A stretch of DNA of 64,000 nucleotides, from contig CM059196.1 in assembly GCA_030323885.1 (NCBI GenBank), positions 42,493,798 to 42,557,797 on the forward strand, in the 5' to 3' direction. This document shows positions 40,370-49,689 of the stretch, piece by piece. Source of the DNA: Branchipolynoe longqiensis (Eukaryota > Annelida > Polychaeta > Phyllodocida > Polynoidae). Position 1 is the first letter of the stretch. Every line of letters begins with the position of its first letter. The position numbers and the translations under genes are program-made. The notes under the pieces were generated by a model. That model did no database searches, had not been told where the DNA came from, and worked only from the letters and a program-made list of their open reading frames with translations.

Positions 40370-41165
40370 AGGGGGAGCGAATGGGGCAGTGGGAGGAGAG
40401 GGAGGAGAGGGAGGAGAGGGAGGAGGGGGGCAGGGAGGAGGGGGGAGGGAGCGGGGAGAAGGTTTGGTTAGAGTGGGAGCGAGATGAGTGAGGGGAGGAG
40501 AGGAGGGGAGGGAGTGAGGGGGGAGGAGAGGGGGGGGGATGAGGAGGAGAGAGGTGAGGGAGAGAGGATGGGGAGAGAAGAGAAGAGGAGAGGAGGTGGA
40601 GGAGAGGAGAGAGGAGGAGGAGGGGGGGTGGAGGGGAGAGGGATGGGGGAGAGGAGTGGGGGAGTGGTGAGTGAAAGGAGGGGAGGGGAGAGGAGAGGGA
40701 GAGGAGAGGAGAGTGGGAGAGGAGAGGTGGGGAGGGGAGAGGAGAGGAGAGGGAGGAGAGGAGTGGGAGAGGAGAGGAGAGGAGGGGAGAGGAGGGGGAG
40801 GAGTAGGAGAGTGGAGGAGTGGAGTGGAGAGGAGAGGAGAGGAGAGGGTAGGGGAGGGGAGGGGAGGGGGAGAGGAGAGGAGAGGAGAGGAGAGGAGAGG
40901 ATGGAGAGGATGGGAGGGGGAGGGAGGGGAGGGGAGGGGAGGGGTAGAGGAGGGGAGGGGAGGGGGGAGGTGGGTAGGAGAGGAGGAGAGGAGAAGAGGA
41001 GAGGAGAGGAGAGGAGAGGAGAGGAGAGGAGAGGAGAGGAGAGGAGGGGAGGGGAGAGGAGGGGAGGAGGGGCGGGGAGGAGGGGATGGTAGCGGAGGTG
41101 GGGACGGGAGGAGGAGAGGAGGGGGGTAGGAGGAGGGGAATGGAGGAGAGGGGGGGGGGGGCTCC
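40370..41165. repeat. GA-rich polypurine tract (GGAGAGGAGAGG)
   Basis: Nearly pure purine on plus, with regular 5-bp 'ggaga' runs (40860-40910, 41000-41050). Overlapping Arg/Glu/Gly and Ser/Pro/Leu frames are artefacts. Triplex-prone. Confidence 0.95.
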
Positions 41166-41330
41166 AGTAAGCTGAACACTGGCTCCTGAATGAAGCTCAA
41201 ACAAGGCCTGATCAACGCGCACAGGTGCGAATTGGGAGGTGGGACAGGGGTGAGTCACAGTCCGCATGAGTCCTCCAGGTGGCGCAGGTAGGCGGCCCGC
41301 CCTGGAGACCGCAAACAGGCAGGTTTGTTT
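41166..41330. other. short unique island between purine tracts
   Basis: Normal-composition DNA with no gene; a (TG)n/poly-G combination follows. Confidence 0.4.
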
Positions 41331-43080
41331 GTGTGTGTGTGGGGGGGGGGGGGGTGTGATGGAGGGAATGTGTGGGGGGGGGGGAGGAGCGGGAGGGGGG
41401 TTTGGGGTGGTGGTTGACCAGTGGTGTGATCGGAGTGTGTGTCGGCATTGGAAGGAGGGATAGGTTGGAGGATGAGTGAAGAGGAGAAGGGGAGAGGGGA
41501 GGGGTGGGGAGGGGAGAGGTGAAGGGGGGGAGGGGAGGGGAGGGGAAGGGGGGAATAAATGAGATAGGATGTGGGGAAATTGGTGAGGGAGGAATGGAGA
41601 GTGTGAGGAGGGTGAGATAGTGGAGACGGGGGGGGGAATGCAATACAATTAGCGAGTCTTATGTTAGGCTGGAGAAGAGGGGGGAGATAGGGGGAAGGCA
41701 TGAGATGGACTGCAGAGGGAGATGAGAGGGCGAATCTGTGAAATGGGGGATGAGGGGAGGGGAGAGCCAGGAGATGGGGCAGGTGGAGTGGACGGAGATC
41801 GGTGTTCAGTAATAGGAGAAAAAGCCCCGGATGAAACAAAAGATGAAAGGGGGAACGGGAGGGAGGGAACCCATGAGAGGGTTAGGGGAGGTGTGAAGCA
41901 GGGATAGGCGGGGGGTTTGAAGAGGTGGATAAAAGGGGGAAGGGCAGGGGAAGTAGAATGTGTAAAACCGGAAATGAGTGAGCAGAAGGGCAGGAGGGGA
42001 AGGGTGATTGAGAGGAATTGCATCGGGAGGCAGTAGGGGAGGAGAGAGATTAGTGGATAGTAGAGGGGAGGGGAGGGGGAGGGGTAGGGGGGAGATGGGG
42101 AGGTGGGAGTGGGAAGGGGAGGGGGCAGGGGGAGGGCGAGGGGGAGGTGGAGGGAAGAGGAGAGGGGATAGGAGAGGAGGAGAGGAGGAGAGGAGGAGAG
42201 GAGGAGAGGAGGAGAGGAGGAGAGGAGGAGGGGAGAGGGGAGGTGGAGGGGGAGGCGGGGGAGGACGTAGGGAGGGGTAGGGAAGATAGCAGGACGGAGG
42301 GAGGGGTAGGGAAGATAGCAGGATGGCGGGAGGGGAGTACAGCGCTGTCCTGTGTGGTTGTCTGTTTGCTTGTGTAGTCTGGATGTATGTGTGCAAGTAG
42401 GGCAAGTGTATGTGTGTCTGCAGGGGTGGGGGTGAGGTGTCCCTGTGCGCATGCGCATTTAGACGCTCCGTGCGGTGCACCAGGTGTGAAATTGTGAGGA
42501 GCATCAAATTATGAGCCGAGCAAAAGGTTAGGGTTCTCAGGGGGAATGGCAGAATCAAGGCAGGCGGGCAGAACGTGGGGAAGGTAGAGGGGAAAGGGAG
42601 GGGGGAGGTGGAGATCGGGTGGGTGTGGCGGTGTGGAGGAGGAGTGGGGGAAGAGGAGGGCGAAGGGGTAAAAGGGGGCGAGTGAGGGGATAGCAGAGAG
42701 AAGAGGGAACCGTAACGGGCGGATGGAAGAGGAGTGGCAATGGAGGAGAGGATGGGAGGGCGAGAAGAGAGGGAGGGCGGAATGGGAGGGGAAGGATGGG
42801 GGGGGGGGGGTAGGGAGGGGAGGGGGGGAGGGAGGAAGGAGGGGGGGGGAGGCGGAGGGAAGGGGGGGGGATTGGGGGAAGGGGTCTTAGGGGGGAGGGG
42901 ATGAGATGGGGGGGGGGAATGAGATGGGAGGGGATGGGATGGGAGGGGATGGGAGGGGAGCAGATAGGAGGGGATGGGAGGGGAGGGGATGGGAGGGGAT
43001 GAGATGGGAGGGGAGACAGGGGACGGGAGGGGAGAGAGGAAACGGGAGGGAGGGGAGAGATGGGAGGTGCAGGACTGTAG
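41331..43080. repeat. long degenerate purine-rich tract
   Basis: GGGGA/GGAGA-rich DNA with internal 5-6-bp arrays (42165-42230 'gaggagaggagg', 42905-43010 'gggatgggagggg'), a 23-bp direct repeat (agggaggggtagggaagata at about 42270 and 42299), and short islands of normal composition (for example 42350-42540). Confidence 0.9.
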
Positions 43081-43280
43081 TGAGGCAGCGAGGCAGAGTG
43101 GCGGGATCTGACAAAGTGACCACGGCGGACTGTTATTGATGACACACAGGGTTACCCGGTACGCAGGCGCCAACACTTCCCAGGCAGGCCTGATGCACGG
43201 ATGGGTGCGGGCCGAGCGTGTGGGAGCGATGTCCACACGTGGTTGGGCGAGGGTGGGAGGGTGGGAGGGGTGAGAGGTCG

Positions 43281-43320
<40 letters not shown>

Positions 43321-43330
43321 TATATATATA
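43081..43330. other. unique DNA ending in (TG)n(TA)n microsatellite
   Basis: No gene. From about 43280 a TG tract passes into a TA tract that abuts the mini-DIRS. Confidence 0.5.
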
Positions 43331-43647
43331 TAGATTAGTTAGACGAATCTTACCTGGGTATAGATGATGGATAACTATTGTTTTACCGAGGTAGAAGCCT
43401 CGGTTAGACGTGGGCGAGGGAGAAGGAAGCACATCCGGGTCCAGCAATCTTTACCTACTAATTCAGGATAAAAATGATTCTAAAAAACAACCTAAGGTCA
43501 AGTGACCTCATGCTAAATTGAGTGATTGACTAGACGTGGCAGGGCGTGGTGGGTGGGCCCTCGCCCACGTCTAACCGAGGCTTCTACCTCGGTAAAACAA
43601 TAGTTATCCATCATCTATACCCAGGTAAGATTCGTCTAACTAATCTA
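43331..43647. mobile_element. mini-DIRS: 317-bp element with perfect 90-bp inverted ends
   Basis: The left arm 43331-43420 and right arm 43558-43647 are exact reverse complements by my reading. Next to the left arm is 'agaaggaagcacatccgggt' + 'ccagcaat', the same sequence that follows the inverted terminal repeat of the full DIRS element beside it (reading inward from 48737). The 'ggataaaaatgatt' further in is the complement of the other DIRS subterminal region. It looks like an internally deleted, non-autonomous relative. No reading frame. A diverged sister is at 18799-19003. Confidence 0.82.
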
Positions 43648-43691
43648 TTTTACCTCGGTATGCCGCCTCTGGCTAGCCGTAGGCTAGGGAG
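43646..43691. repeat. DIRS inverted terminal repeat, 3' end of element
   Basis: Reads inward 'tattttacctcggtatgccg' and then 'cctctggctagccgtaggct'. It is matched by 48737-48782. The outermost TA is shared with the mini-DIRS. Confidence 0.92.
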
Positions 43692-43833
43692 ACCTTTACG
43701 TAAAATAATTTTTATCCTGATATTCTTGTTTTGTTATTATTCTTTAGTGATTATGTCTTATGTATGCAACAATGGAAAAGCGATTTGTATGGCAAAAAAG
43801 AGGAAAAACCAATGTTTTTCTTACCTCTCTCTT

Positions 43834-44943
43834 TCAGTTGGTGAGTAGCCTGTGCGCTATAGGCTGAGGCTTCTCTAGTCGTTTGTGGTAATGTCTAGCA
43901 AACGAAGTAGCGGTTTTCCATCCCGCGTGAGCTAGGATCCGTTTAACGGAGATGCCTAGCAATCTTGCCTTGGACACCATTGCACCACGTGTAGAGTGCG
44001 ATGAGTACCTGTCTGTATTTACTCCCGCCAGTTTTAACACATTCATTGTCCATCGGGCGAGGGTATCCCTGGAAATGGCCTTGTGTGGCTTAATAAAGCT
44101 GACCAATAGCTGTCTTGAGTTTCTTATTAATCTTGTCTTGGATATATAATTTCGTATCGCAGATACGACACATAACTTGCGATCCTGAGTGAAACTGGAC
44201 ACCCCTATCGTAGAAAGGGGGTCACCTAATCGGTTTGATTTTAATAAAGTTGATAAATCAAACGTGGCCTCTTTACTGTCAATTTCTAGACCATTCAGCG
44301 ACAGGGCAACTATAGTTTGGCCTCTGTGTCCAGTGACCAGGAGAAGCAAAACTGCGACTTTGAAACCTAAAAGTTTAACGTCCAGAAACTTATTTTCTGG
44401 CCATTTCTTGAAGAGGTTGAACACTAGAGAAACATCCCAAAACCTATTATATTTGGGTTTAGGCGGATTCCTCTGATAAATTGATCGTATGATCCAACAA
44501 ATAACATGGTGTTTACCCATTGTTTGTCCATTAACCCGCGGTAGGATTATCGACAGAGCACATCTGGCAGCGTTAATAGCGCCATATCCTAGGCCTTCGT
44601 CCTCTAGGTAACGTAGGAAGAGTCCTACCTGGGATACTGTGGGAGTCATTGGCTTGACTTTCTTAAGCAGGCAATAAATACCCCATTTCTTTAAATACGT
44701 AGTATACATTTTCACCGTTCCTTTTCTCCACGCATCATCAACCAAACGCTGTTGTGTAATTTTGTCTAAGCCAAACTGTTCTAAATATTTATTTAAAAAA
44801 GGAATGCCACTAACGGAGTTGTCGACACGTTTCCGTGGCGTTCTAGTGGTCCCTGATGTTTGAGGTTTCCTCGGAATCTTGGGAAGCGAAGGCTGCTTTT
44901 GGCTGTGGCTAGTAACGTCGGTAGCCACGGTTGCGTGTGCCAC
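43834..44943 (-). CDS. DIRS tyrosine recombinase (integrase-like)
   Basis: A 369-residue protein that would insert the circular DNA intermediate by site-specific recombination rather than DDE integration. The N-terminal half (about 60-160) fits a SAM-like core-binding domain and 190-360 the catalytic domain. The conserved residues are all present: Arg207 in VTGHRGQT, His316 and Arg319 in SSHSTRG, His339 (with Trp342) in LAHAGW, and the nucleophile Tyr352 in ARHYHK. The frame is uninterrupted. It overlaps the end of the upstream RT-related frame by about 150 bases in a different phase, an arrangement usual in DIRS elements, so translation probably needs reinitiation or an internal start. The ATG used is the first in frame and the true start could be internal. 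Confidence 0.9.
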   Translation of the reverse strand: MAHATVATDVTSHSQKQPSLPKIPRKPQTSGTTRTPRKRVDNSVSGIPFLNKYLEQFGLDKITQQRLVDDAWRKGTVKMYTTYLKKWGIYCLLKKVKPMTPTVSQVGLFLRYLEDEGLGYGAINAARCALSIILPRVNGQTMGKHHVICWIIRSIYQRNPPKPKYNRFWDVSLVFNLFKKWPENKFLDVKLLGFKVAVLLLLVTGHRGQTIVALSLNGLEIDSKEATFDLSTLLKSNRLGDPLSTIGVSSFTQDRKLCVVSAIRNYISKTRLIRNSRQLLVSFIKPHKAISRDTLARWTMNVLKLAGVNTDRYSSHSTRGAMVSKARLLGISVKRILAHAGWKTATSFARHYHKRLEKPQPIAHRLLTN

Positions 44944-45233
44944 TCGGGGACGATGAGTATGGCGTGTGTCCCCTCCATTTGAATCTTTCTGGCGACTTTG
45001 CTAATGATAGTAAAGGGGGGGAAAATGTAAAAGAAATGATGTCGCCACTTTAGGGAGAAGGCATCAATGTGCCAAGCATTGGGTTCCGGGTGCCACGAAA
45101 CATATTTTGGAATTTTAAAGTTATTACGCGAAGCGAACAAATCGATCTGAGGTGAACCCCATGTGTGACAAATGTGTTTGAAAATGGATGGATTAAGTGA
45201 CCACTCTAAGTGATCATGGAACTGGCGACTCAT
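44793..45233 (-). CDS. continuation of DIRS RT-RNase H polyprotein (post-RNase H domain)
   Basis: 146 codons beginning MSRQFHDHLEW. The segment after RNase H in DIRS proteins typically has a PSIF...WG...DLFASR...W motif. Here it reads NPSIFKHICHTWG, IDLFASRNN and SWHPEPNAWHIDAF, with a C-terminal 'PEWHTQPWLPTL'. It belongs to the same protein as 45242-46702 but lies in another frame: coding similarity crosses the stop at about 45242 with a one-base offset. That is most simply a frameshift mutation, less likely programmed. The last 150 bases overlap the recombinase frame. Confidence 0.82.
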   Translation of the reverse strand: MSRQFHDHLEWSLNPSIFKHICHTWGSPQIDLFASRNNFKIPKYVSWHPEPNAWHIDAFSLKWRHHFFYIFPPFTIISKVARKIQMEGTHAILIVPEWHTQPWLPTLLATAKSSLRFPRFRGNLKHQGPLERHGNVSTTPLVAFLF

Positions 45234-45241
45234 CTTGTCAG

Positions 45242-46702
45242 CTAGACAATTTGTGTGCCTGGAATGTGATTAACAGTTAACCAGACATCAAAGGTTTGAG
45301 CCCAGTTCCAAATGAGAAGTGCCATTGCATTACATTTAATCGATTTTGTACCTCCCATATTTCTGACATAAGCCATAGCTGTGGTGTTATCCGTGAGGAT
45401 ACGTACATTATTTTTGGGTATTTTTACTAGACTGGTTAATCCCAAGTAAATGGCCCTTAGTTCTAGAACGTTAATATGATCGGGGAGTTCCGATTCTAGC
45501 CATCTTCCTCCCGTTGCTACATCATTTTGATGTGCTCCCCACCCTTGGAGAGACGCGTCAGTGGTAACGGTAGTGTCAGGCTCTCCCATTCTAATGGGAT
45601 TGGGGGAATGGTCAAAGTGGTTTAGCCACCAATCAATGTCGGCTAGGCCGTTCTCCGAAATAAACATGGTCTTTTCAAAGTTTCCCTTTGCGCGGGCCAG
45701 CGCCAAATTTTTATCAATTTCGAGGGATTTTATGTGTGCCGCTCCGTATAGAATAGCGGGACTATACGAAACCATGACCCCGATAAGGACCGCGACCTGT
45801 CTAATCTTTGGCCTAGAAGTGTCTAACAGCTGTATCGCTGTGCGGTAAAGCTTATCTTTCTTTTGGCGTGTAAGCGAAACGGTCATAGCCGTGGTGTTCA
45901 GAATGAACCCGAGACACTTAAGCTCCTGAGTAGGAGAAAAAACCGATTTCTTGTTATGTATGAAGAAACCCAATTTGGTGAAAATTTTGCATAAATCTTT
46001 AACAGCGAGTTCACATTGCGTGAAAGATTGGCCCATAATAAAAGAATCATCTATGTATGGAAACATACAATGCCCCAATTTTGCCATGTGTGCAAAAATT
46101 GGTTTCAACAACTTAGTAAACAGACGCGGTGCGCAGGCCAAACCATTAGGTAAACATGTAAATTCAAAAAGTTGGCCATTCCAGAGAAAACGTAGGTATT
46201 TCCGATCTGTCTGGTGAATAGGAACGGTGTAGTACGCATCCCTTAAATCAACACTCGCTAGCCAACACCCTGGGGTAATTAAATCACGAGCTGTTTCTAA
46301 AGAAAACATTTTGAAATGTTTGTATTCAATGATTTCATTCAACTGAGTTAAATCTAAAATCATTCGGATTGAACCATCAGGTTTAGGAGTAGAGAAGATA
46401 TTGGAAATATATTCCCCTTCAGTATGTTCAACTCTGTTGACAATGCCCTTAGACTCAAACAGTAGAACCTGGTGATCTAGCTGAGATTTTTCTAGTGAAT
46501 TAAACTGATACGGAAAAGGCGCTCTCTTTTGTATAGGCAATTGTGTGAAAGGGATGTGAATGCCTTTAACAATATTCAGGACCTCTGGATTAGTGGTTAA
46601 CTGTTGCCATTGATGTAAACAATTAGAAACATTCCCTGCTTGAAAAAGGCTTACTTCAGTTTGAGTTTCCTCCGTGACCATTGTAGGGTCAGGAGGCTGC
46701 AC
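45242..46702 (-). CDS. DIRS reverse transcriptase-RNase H (3'-truncated by frameshift)
   Basis: 486 residues. Reverse transcriptase spans about 75-275: template-grip region FSTPKPDGSIRMILDL, catalytic Asp152 in SVDLRDAYYTVP, LPNGLACAPRLFTK, and the YIDD box at 216-219 (the third and fourth residues are the catalytic pair). RNase H spans about 375-480, with Asp382 (TTDAS), Glu414 (LELRA) and Asp438 (LTDNTTA). It ends at HIPGTQIV where related proteins continue, and the missing part is in the next frame downstream. The start ATG follows the gag-like stop by 17 bases in a different phase. It would copy the element's RNA. The frameshift truncates the protein after RNase H and probably affects function. 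Confidence 0.9.
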   Translation of the reverse strand: MQPPDPTMVTEETQTEVSLFQAGNVSNCLHQWQQLTTNPEVLNIVKGIHIPFTQLPIQKRAPFPYQFNSLEKSQLDHQVLLFESKGIVNRVEHTEGEYISNIFSTPKPDGSIRMILDLTQLNEIIEYKHFKMFSLETARDLITPGCWLASVDLRDAYYTVPIHQTDRKYLRFLWNGQLFEFTCLPNGLACAPRLFTKLLKPIFAHMAKLGHCMFPYIDDSFIMGQSFTQCELAVKDLCKIFTKLGFFIHNKKSVFSPTQELKCLGFILNTTAMTVSLTRQKKDKLYRTAIQLLDTSRPKIRQVAVLIGVMVSYSPAILYGAAHIKSLEIDKNLALARAKGNFEKTMFISENGLADIDWWLNHFDHSPNPIRMGEPDTTVTTDASLQGWGAHQNDVATGGRWLESELPDHINVLELRAIYLGLTSLVKIPKNNVRILTDNTTAMAYVRNMGGTKSIKCNAMALLIWNWAQTFDVWLTVNHIPGTQIV

Positions 46703-46719
46703 TGTTTGTGTGGAAATCT

Positions 46720-48069
46720 CTACTTGTTCCCTTGTTTCGGGAACTGGGGCTTGGGAACGAAATCCCTCTTGTAGCCGCGGTTGTCGTTCCAGTTTGAGGC
46801 CGGCCTGTCGCCTCGGCCCCTTCCTCGCTGGTTGAACTGGAAGGACGGTCCGCCCCTGAACGGCCTTCCTCCTCTGCGGAATCGAAAATCCGTCCTAGAC
46901 TTTCTGAACCCTGCTGGGTTTTGGAAGCGACGACTCTTTGCTTCAGTGTTTTTAGCACTCTTGTAGTCGACCTCTACCTGTTTGTACAGGTAAGCTAGCT
47001 GACCCCCAAACATCTTGGATTTATCTAGCGGTTTGCTCTTGATAGGGGTAGGTCCGGAATACACGGTGTATTCCTTACCATCATGGTCCGTTACCTTGTT
47101 CGAGCGGGCAACCTCTTTTCCGGCATCTGTGGTGACCGATTTGAAAACGTTTTCAAATCTCCGATGGGTCATGTAGTTACTAGCGGCTGCTAACAAAGCT
47201 ATGCCCCGGTCCATAACCCGCGCCAAAGACGAGAACTTGTTCTCTGTCTGCATCCTGTTAGCCACAGGGATAACAGACGTCAAGGCACCCAAAACTGCCT
47301 TATGGATAAGGCAGAGGGAAGTTTCATAACGACGGCGTTCGTCGGAAAGATGAATGCCGGAATCCATCTCTTTGAAAACCGAAGCAGGAATGCCCTTAAC
47401 TCCTGAAATCTGCTCAGTCAACTTGTTGATGACTTCGATCGGTTTAAACGTAGTGAAATGGCTATTCACCGTTTTGCGCATCATGGTAGTGGTGCGCACT
47501 TTCTGAGCTTTCTTTTTGACAATTTTCTTGCCAGCTTTAACGCCTATTTTGGCGTAGACACCCGCTCGTTCCGTGTCGGAATCCGACTCGGTGGAAGAAG
47601 AGTCGGACGACGAGTCTGAAGAAGAGTCCTTCTTCTTCTTCTTCTTTTTCTTTTTGGACTTTTTGGAGCGCTTAGACTTCGCTTTCTTTGTGAACTCGTC
47701 ACCAGAACTGCTCACTGGGCGGCGTTTCTTGCCGCGCGCTTTCGGTTTCGGAACCTCAGGTGCCGAAAGCGTGTCCTCTTCGTCCTCAGAAAAGTCTTCC
47801 CAATCCTCATCAGGGATTTGGGAAGGATCTGGAAAGGTCTGCGCCTGGAAAAGGCGCATCTTCTCCTCCATCATCTCCGCCATTTTCGCCTCCCACCCCA
47901 CTGGTTGAGGGGCGTGATCACTGTCTTGATCCGAGGCATGAGCCCCAGGATGTGGGGACGGCGGAGCCGTAGCCGGTGGAGACGAATCGTAATCCGTAGG
48001 GGGGACACCCACCGCTGCAGCGGGCGGCTTATTCCGGCGAGTGGCCATCGGGAACTGTAACGAAACCAA
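46720..48069 (-). CDS. DIRS gag-like protein (ORF1)
   Basis: 449 residues with no enzymatic motif, in the position of the gag-like ORF of DIRS elements. A Pro/acidic N-terminal part (about 1-105, EDWEDFSEDEED) is followed by a poly-Lys stretch (nine Lys after SKKSK) and a Ser/Asp-rich segment, possibly a nuclear localisation signal beside a phospho-acidic patch. A central helical region (about 195-370) may be the multimerisation core. The C-terminus is Arg/Gly-rich (FRFRRGGRPFRGG, NQRGRGRGDRP), suited to RNA binding. The frame is intact. The likely start is the second Met, MATRRNKP at 48048, because the first seven codons are unremarkable. Confidence 0.8.
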   Translation of the reverse strand: MVSLQFPMATRRNKPPAAAVGVPPTDYDSSPPATAPPSPHPGAHASDQDSDHAPQPVGWEAKMAEMMEEKMRLFQAQTFPDPSQIPDEDWEDFSEDEEDTLSAPEVPKPKARGKKRRPVSSSGDEFTKKAKSKRSKKSKKKKKKKKKDSSSDSSSDSSSTESDSDTERAGVYAKIGVKAGKKIVKKKAQKVRTTTMMRKTVNSHFTTFKPIEVINKLTEQISGVKGIPASVFKEMDSGIHLSDERRRYETSLCLIHKAVLGALTSVIPVANRMQTENKFSSLARVMDRGIALLAAASNYMTHRRFENVFKSVTTDAGKEVARSNKVTDHDGKEYTVYSGPTPIKSKPLDKSKMFGGQLAYLYKQVEVDYKSAKNTEAKSRRFQNPAGFRKSRTDFRFRRGGRPFRGGPSFQFNQRGRGRGDRPASNWNDNRGYKRDFVPKPQFPKQGNK

Positions 48070-48736
48070 AGCGTTACTAACCCGGAATCATCTCAACTAC
48101 ACAAGTGTAAGCCAGTAAACTGGGTTGAGGAACATGGTACAGAGAACGTGTGTTGCAACGTGTCAGTACAGGCGTGAAGCTAAATTTGCCGTAGGTGTGT
48201 GGTAACGAAACCAACCAAACGGAGGGCATCGATCGTGAGATCGGCCCCTCTCTCTGTTCCGTACACTTCTCCCACCTGTGGCTACAGCGCCAACAAGTTG
48301 GAGAAAATATTACGAAACTCGGAGGTTCGCCTTAAACCGGTCAGGGGTGTTTATAAAAAACACCCAGAAGCATCCCCAACATCATCCTCTATTAGGATCC
48401 GGGAGACTTTTCTTAGGAAATGAGCAACTCGGGTTGCCATTTCTCCCTGTCTGAAAAACAGGTGTCGATAGAACTCAGTATCGGTTTCGTTTGTGCCAGC
48501 GGCACGCAATGTTCTATCCGTAAGTTAAAAAACGTACAAAGTCCAAACAGGACTGAAGAAAGTTCTGAACTTTCATAAAAAGATGCTATAGAGCATGATA
48601 AACAAAGTTATCGAAGAAAACAGTACTTACTTTTGGATAAAAGCAGTAGTAGTAGATAAATCCTGTGGAGCAACTCACAAACGTCCTCCCGTTGTGAGTT
48701 ACTTATGCTAATTGCTGGACCCGGATGTGCTTCCTT
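48070..48736 (-). other. DIRS 5' leader
   Basis: About 670 bases between the terminal repeat and ORF1. It begins with 'aaggaagcacatccgggtcc' shared with mini-DIRS, expected to contain the promoter. I see no clear TATA box and no long frame. Confidence 0.6.
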
Positions 48737-48782
48737 CTCCCTAGCCTACGGCTAGCCAGAGGCGGCATACCGAGGTAAAATA
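48737..48782. repeat. DIRS inverted terminal repeat, 5' end of element
   Basis: Exact reverse complement of 43646-43691 by eye, followed outward by (TA)n. Confidence 0.92.
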
Positions 48783-49047
48783 TATATATATATATATGTG
48801 CTCTATAATCTATTATGGGAATATAAACAAGGACACTACCCCTAGCAGTTCTCTCCCTTTACTTACTCTATACCCTAATTTTATTGAGCTAGTACTACCA
48901 GCCTCATAGGACTAGGTTAGTTCCTTCATTCTCCACTGTACTGCCACCTGTGAGCAGCTCATGACTGCATGATACCAGCTGCGCCTGGTCACTACCACTA
49001 CCGCTCCCTCTCAGCAGGACGGATTTTAAACGCCTCCAGGACCGCCG

Positions 49048-49104
<57 letters not shown>

Positions 49105-49357
49105 TATAAATTTAAAATCCGTCCTGCTGAGCGGGAGCGGCAGTGGTAGTGACCAGGCGCAGCTGGTATCATGCAGTCATGAGCCACTCACAGGTGGCAG
49201 TGCAGTGGAGAATGAAGGAACTAATCTAGGCATATGAGGTTGGGTAGTACTAGCTCAATGACATTAGGGTATAGACTAAGTAAAGGGGGAGAACTGCTAG
49301 GGGGTAGTGTCCTTGTTTATATTCCCATAATAGATTATAGAGCTCATATATATATAG
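48783..49357. mobile_element. fold-back element: ~233-bp arms around a (TA)n loop
   Basis: The left arm 48800-49030 and right arm 49111-49343 are reverse complements at roughly 93-95%. The loop is a 'gcctccaggaccgccgcc' remnant plus a 60-base TA microsatellite. TA runs also border the outside. The arms contain no ORF. A single-stranded copy would form a nearly perfect hairpin, so it could be a dsRNA source. Probably a snap-back MITE with a TA target. Confidence 0.85.
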
Positions 49358-49439
49358 TAGCGAAGGTACGAGGGGTGTGGGCGAGTAGTGTGTGTATATG
49401 GCGTCTTGAGATGTATGCATATGGTGTTGCCCTCTAAGT

Positions 49440-49590
49440 TCTAACTGATCCTCTGTGAAAGCGCCCTCTATCGGCAAGCCAGCCGGTGCCCTTTGCCCAT
49501 CAAACCGCCTTCTAACTGACCCTCTGTCTGTCAAAATGCCCTCTATCGGCAGGCCTATTAGCACCCTGTATCCGTCAAACCGCCCTCTCC
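49440..49590 (+). repeat. ~72-bp tandem duplication
   Basis: 'ctaactgatcctctgtg' + 'gccctctatcggcaagcc' at 49440 recurs at 49512 (ctaactgaccctctgtc, gccctctatcggcaggcc). Ends in a poly-pyrimidine stretch. Confidence 0.8.
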
Positions 49591-49689
49591 CCCTTTCTCG
49601 GGGCTCCTGGAGGATGTGGCGCAGGTGACTTCCGGTCCCGCCACGCCCCCTGTCGGCCGGCCATACGTCACGTGATATCACTCAGCATG

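Larger units (their letters stand above)
43646..48782 (-). mobile_element. DIRS-type tyrosine-recombinase retrotransposon, near full length
   Basis: 5.1 kb on the minus strand with 46-bp inverted terminal repeats (43646-43691 and 48737-48782; outer sequence TATTTTACCTCGGTATGCCG). Order 5' to 3': leader, gag-like ORF, RT-RNase H ORF with a continuation in another frame, and an overlapping tyrosine recombinase. This order, the inverted rather than direct ends and the absence of a DDE integrase define the DIRS group. No target duplication is seen, as expected for recombinase-mediated insertion. I did not find an internal complementary region with confidence. One frameshift interrupts RT-RNase H. 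The other two ORFs look intact, so decay is slight. Confidence 0.92.

Noticed and set aside
40340..43236. Ser/Pro/Leu-rich minus frames up to about 475 codons
   Set aside because: Purine-tract artefacts, open in several frames.
46689..48060. Additional frames overlapping the DIRS gag-like ORF on both strands
   Set aside because: Shadows of the 449-residue ORF; only that frame has coherent composition and element-typical position.
43646..48782. Reading the element as a Ty3/gypsy LTR retrotransposon or a Crypton
   Set aside because: Ends are inverted, no DDE integrase or aspartic protease is seen, and both RT-RNase H and a tyrosine recombinase are present, which is the DIRS combination.
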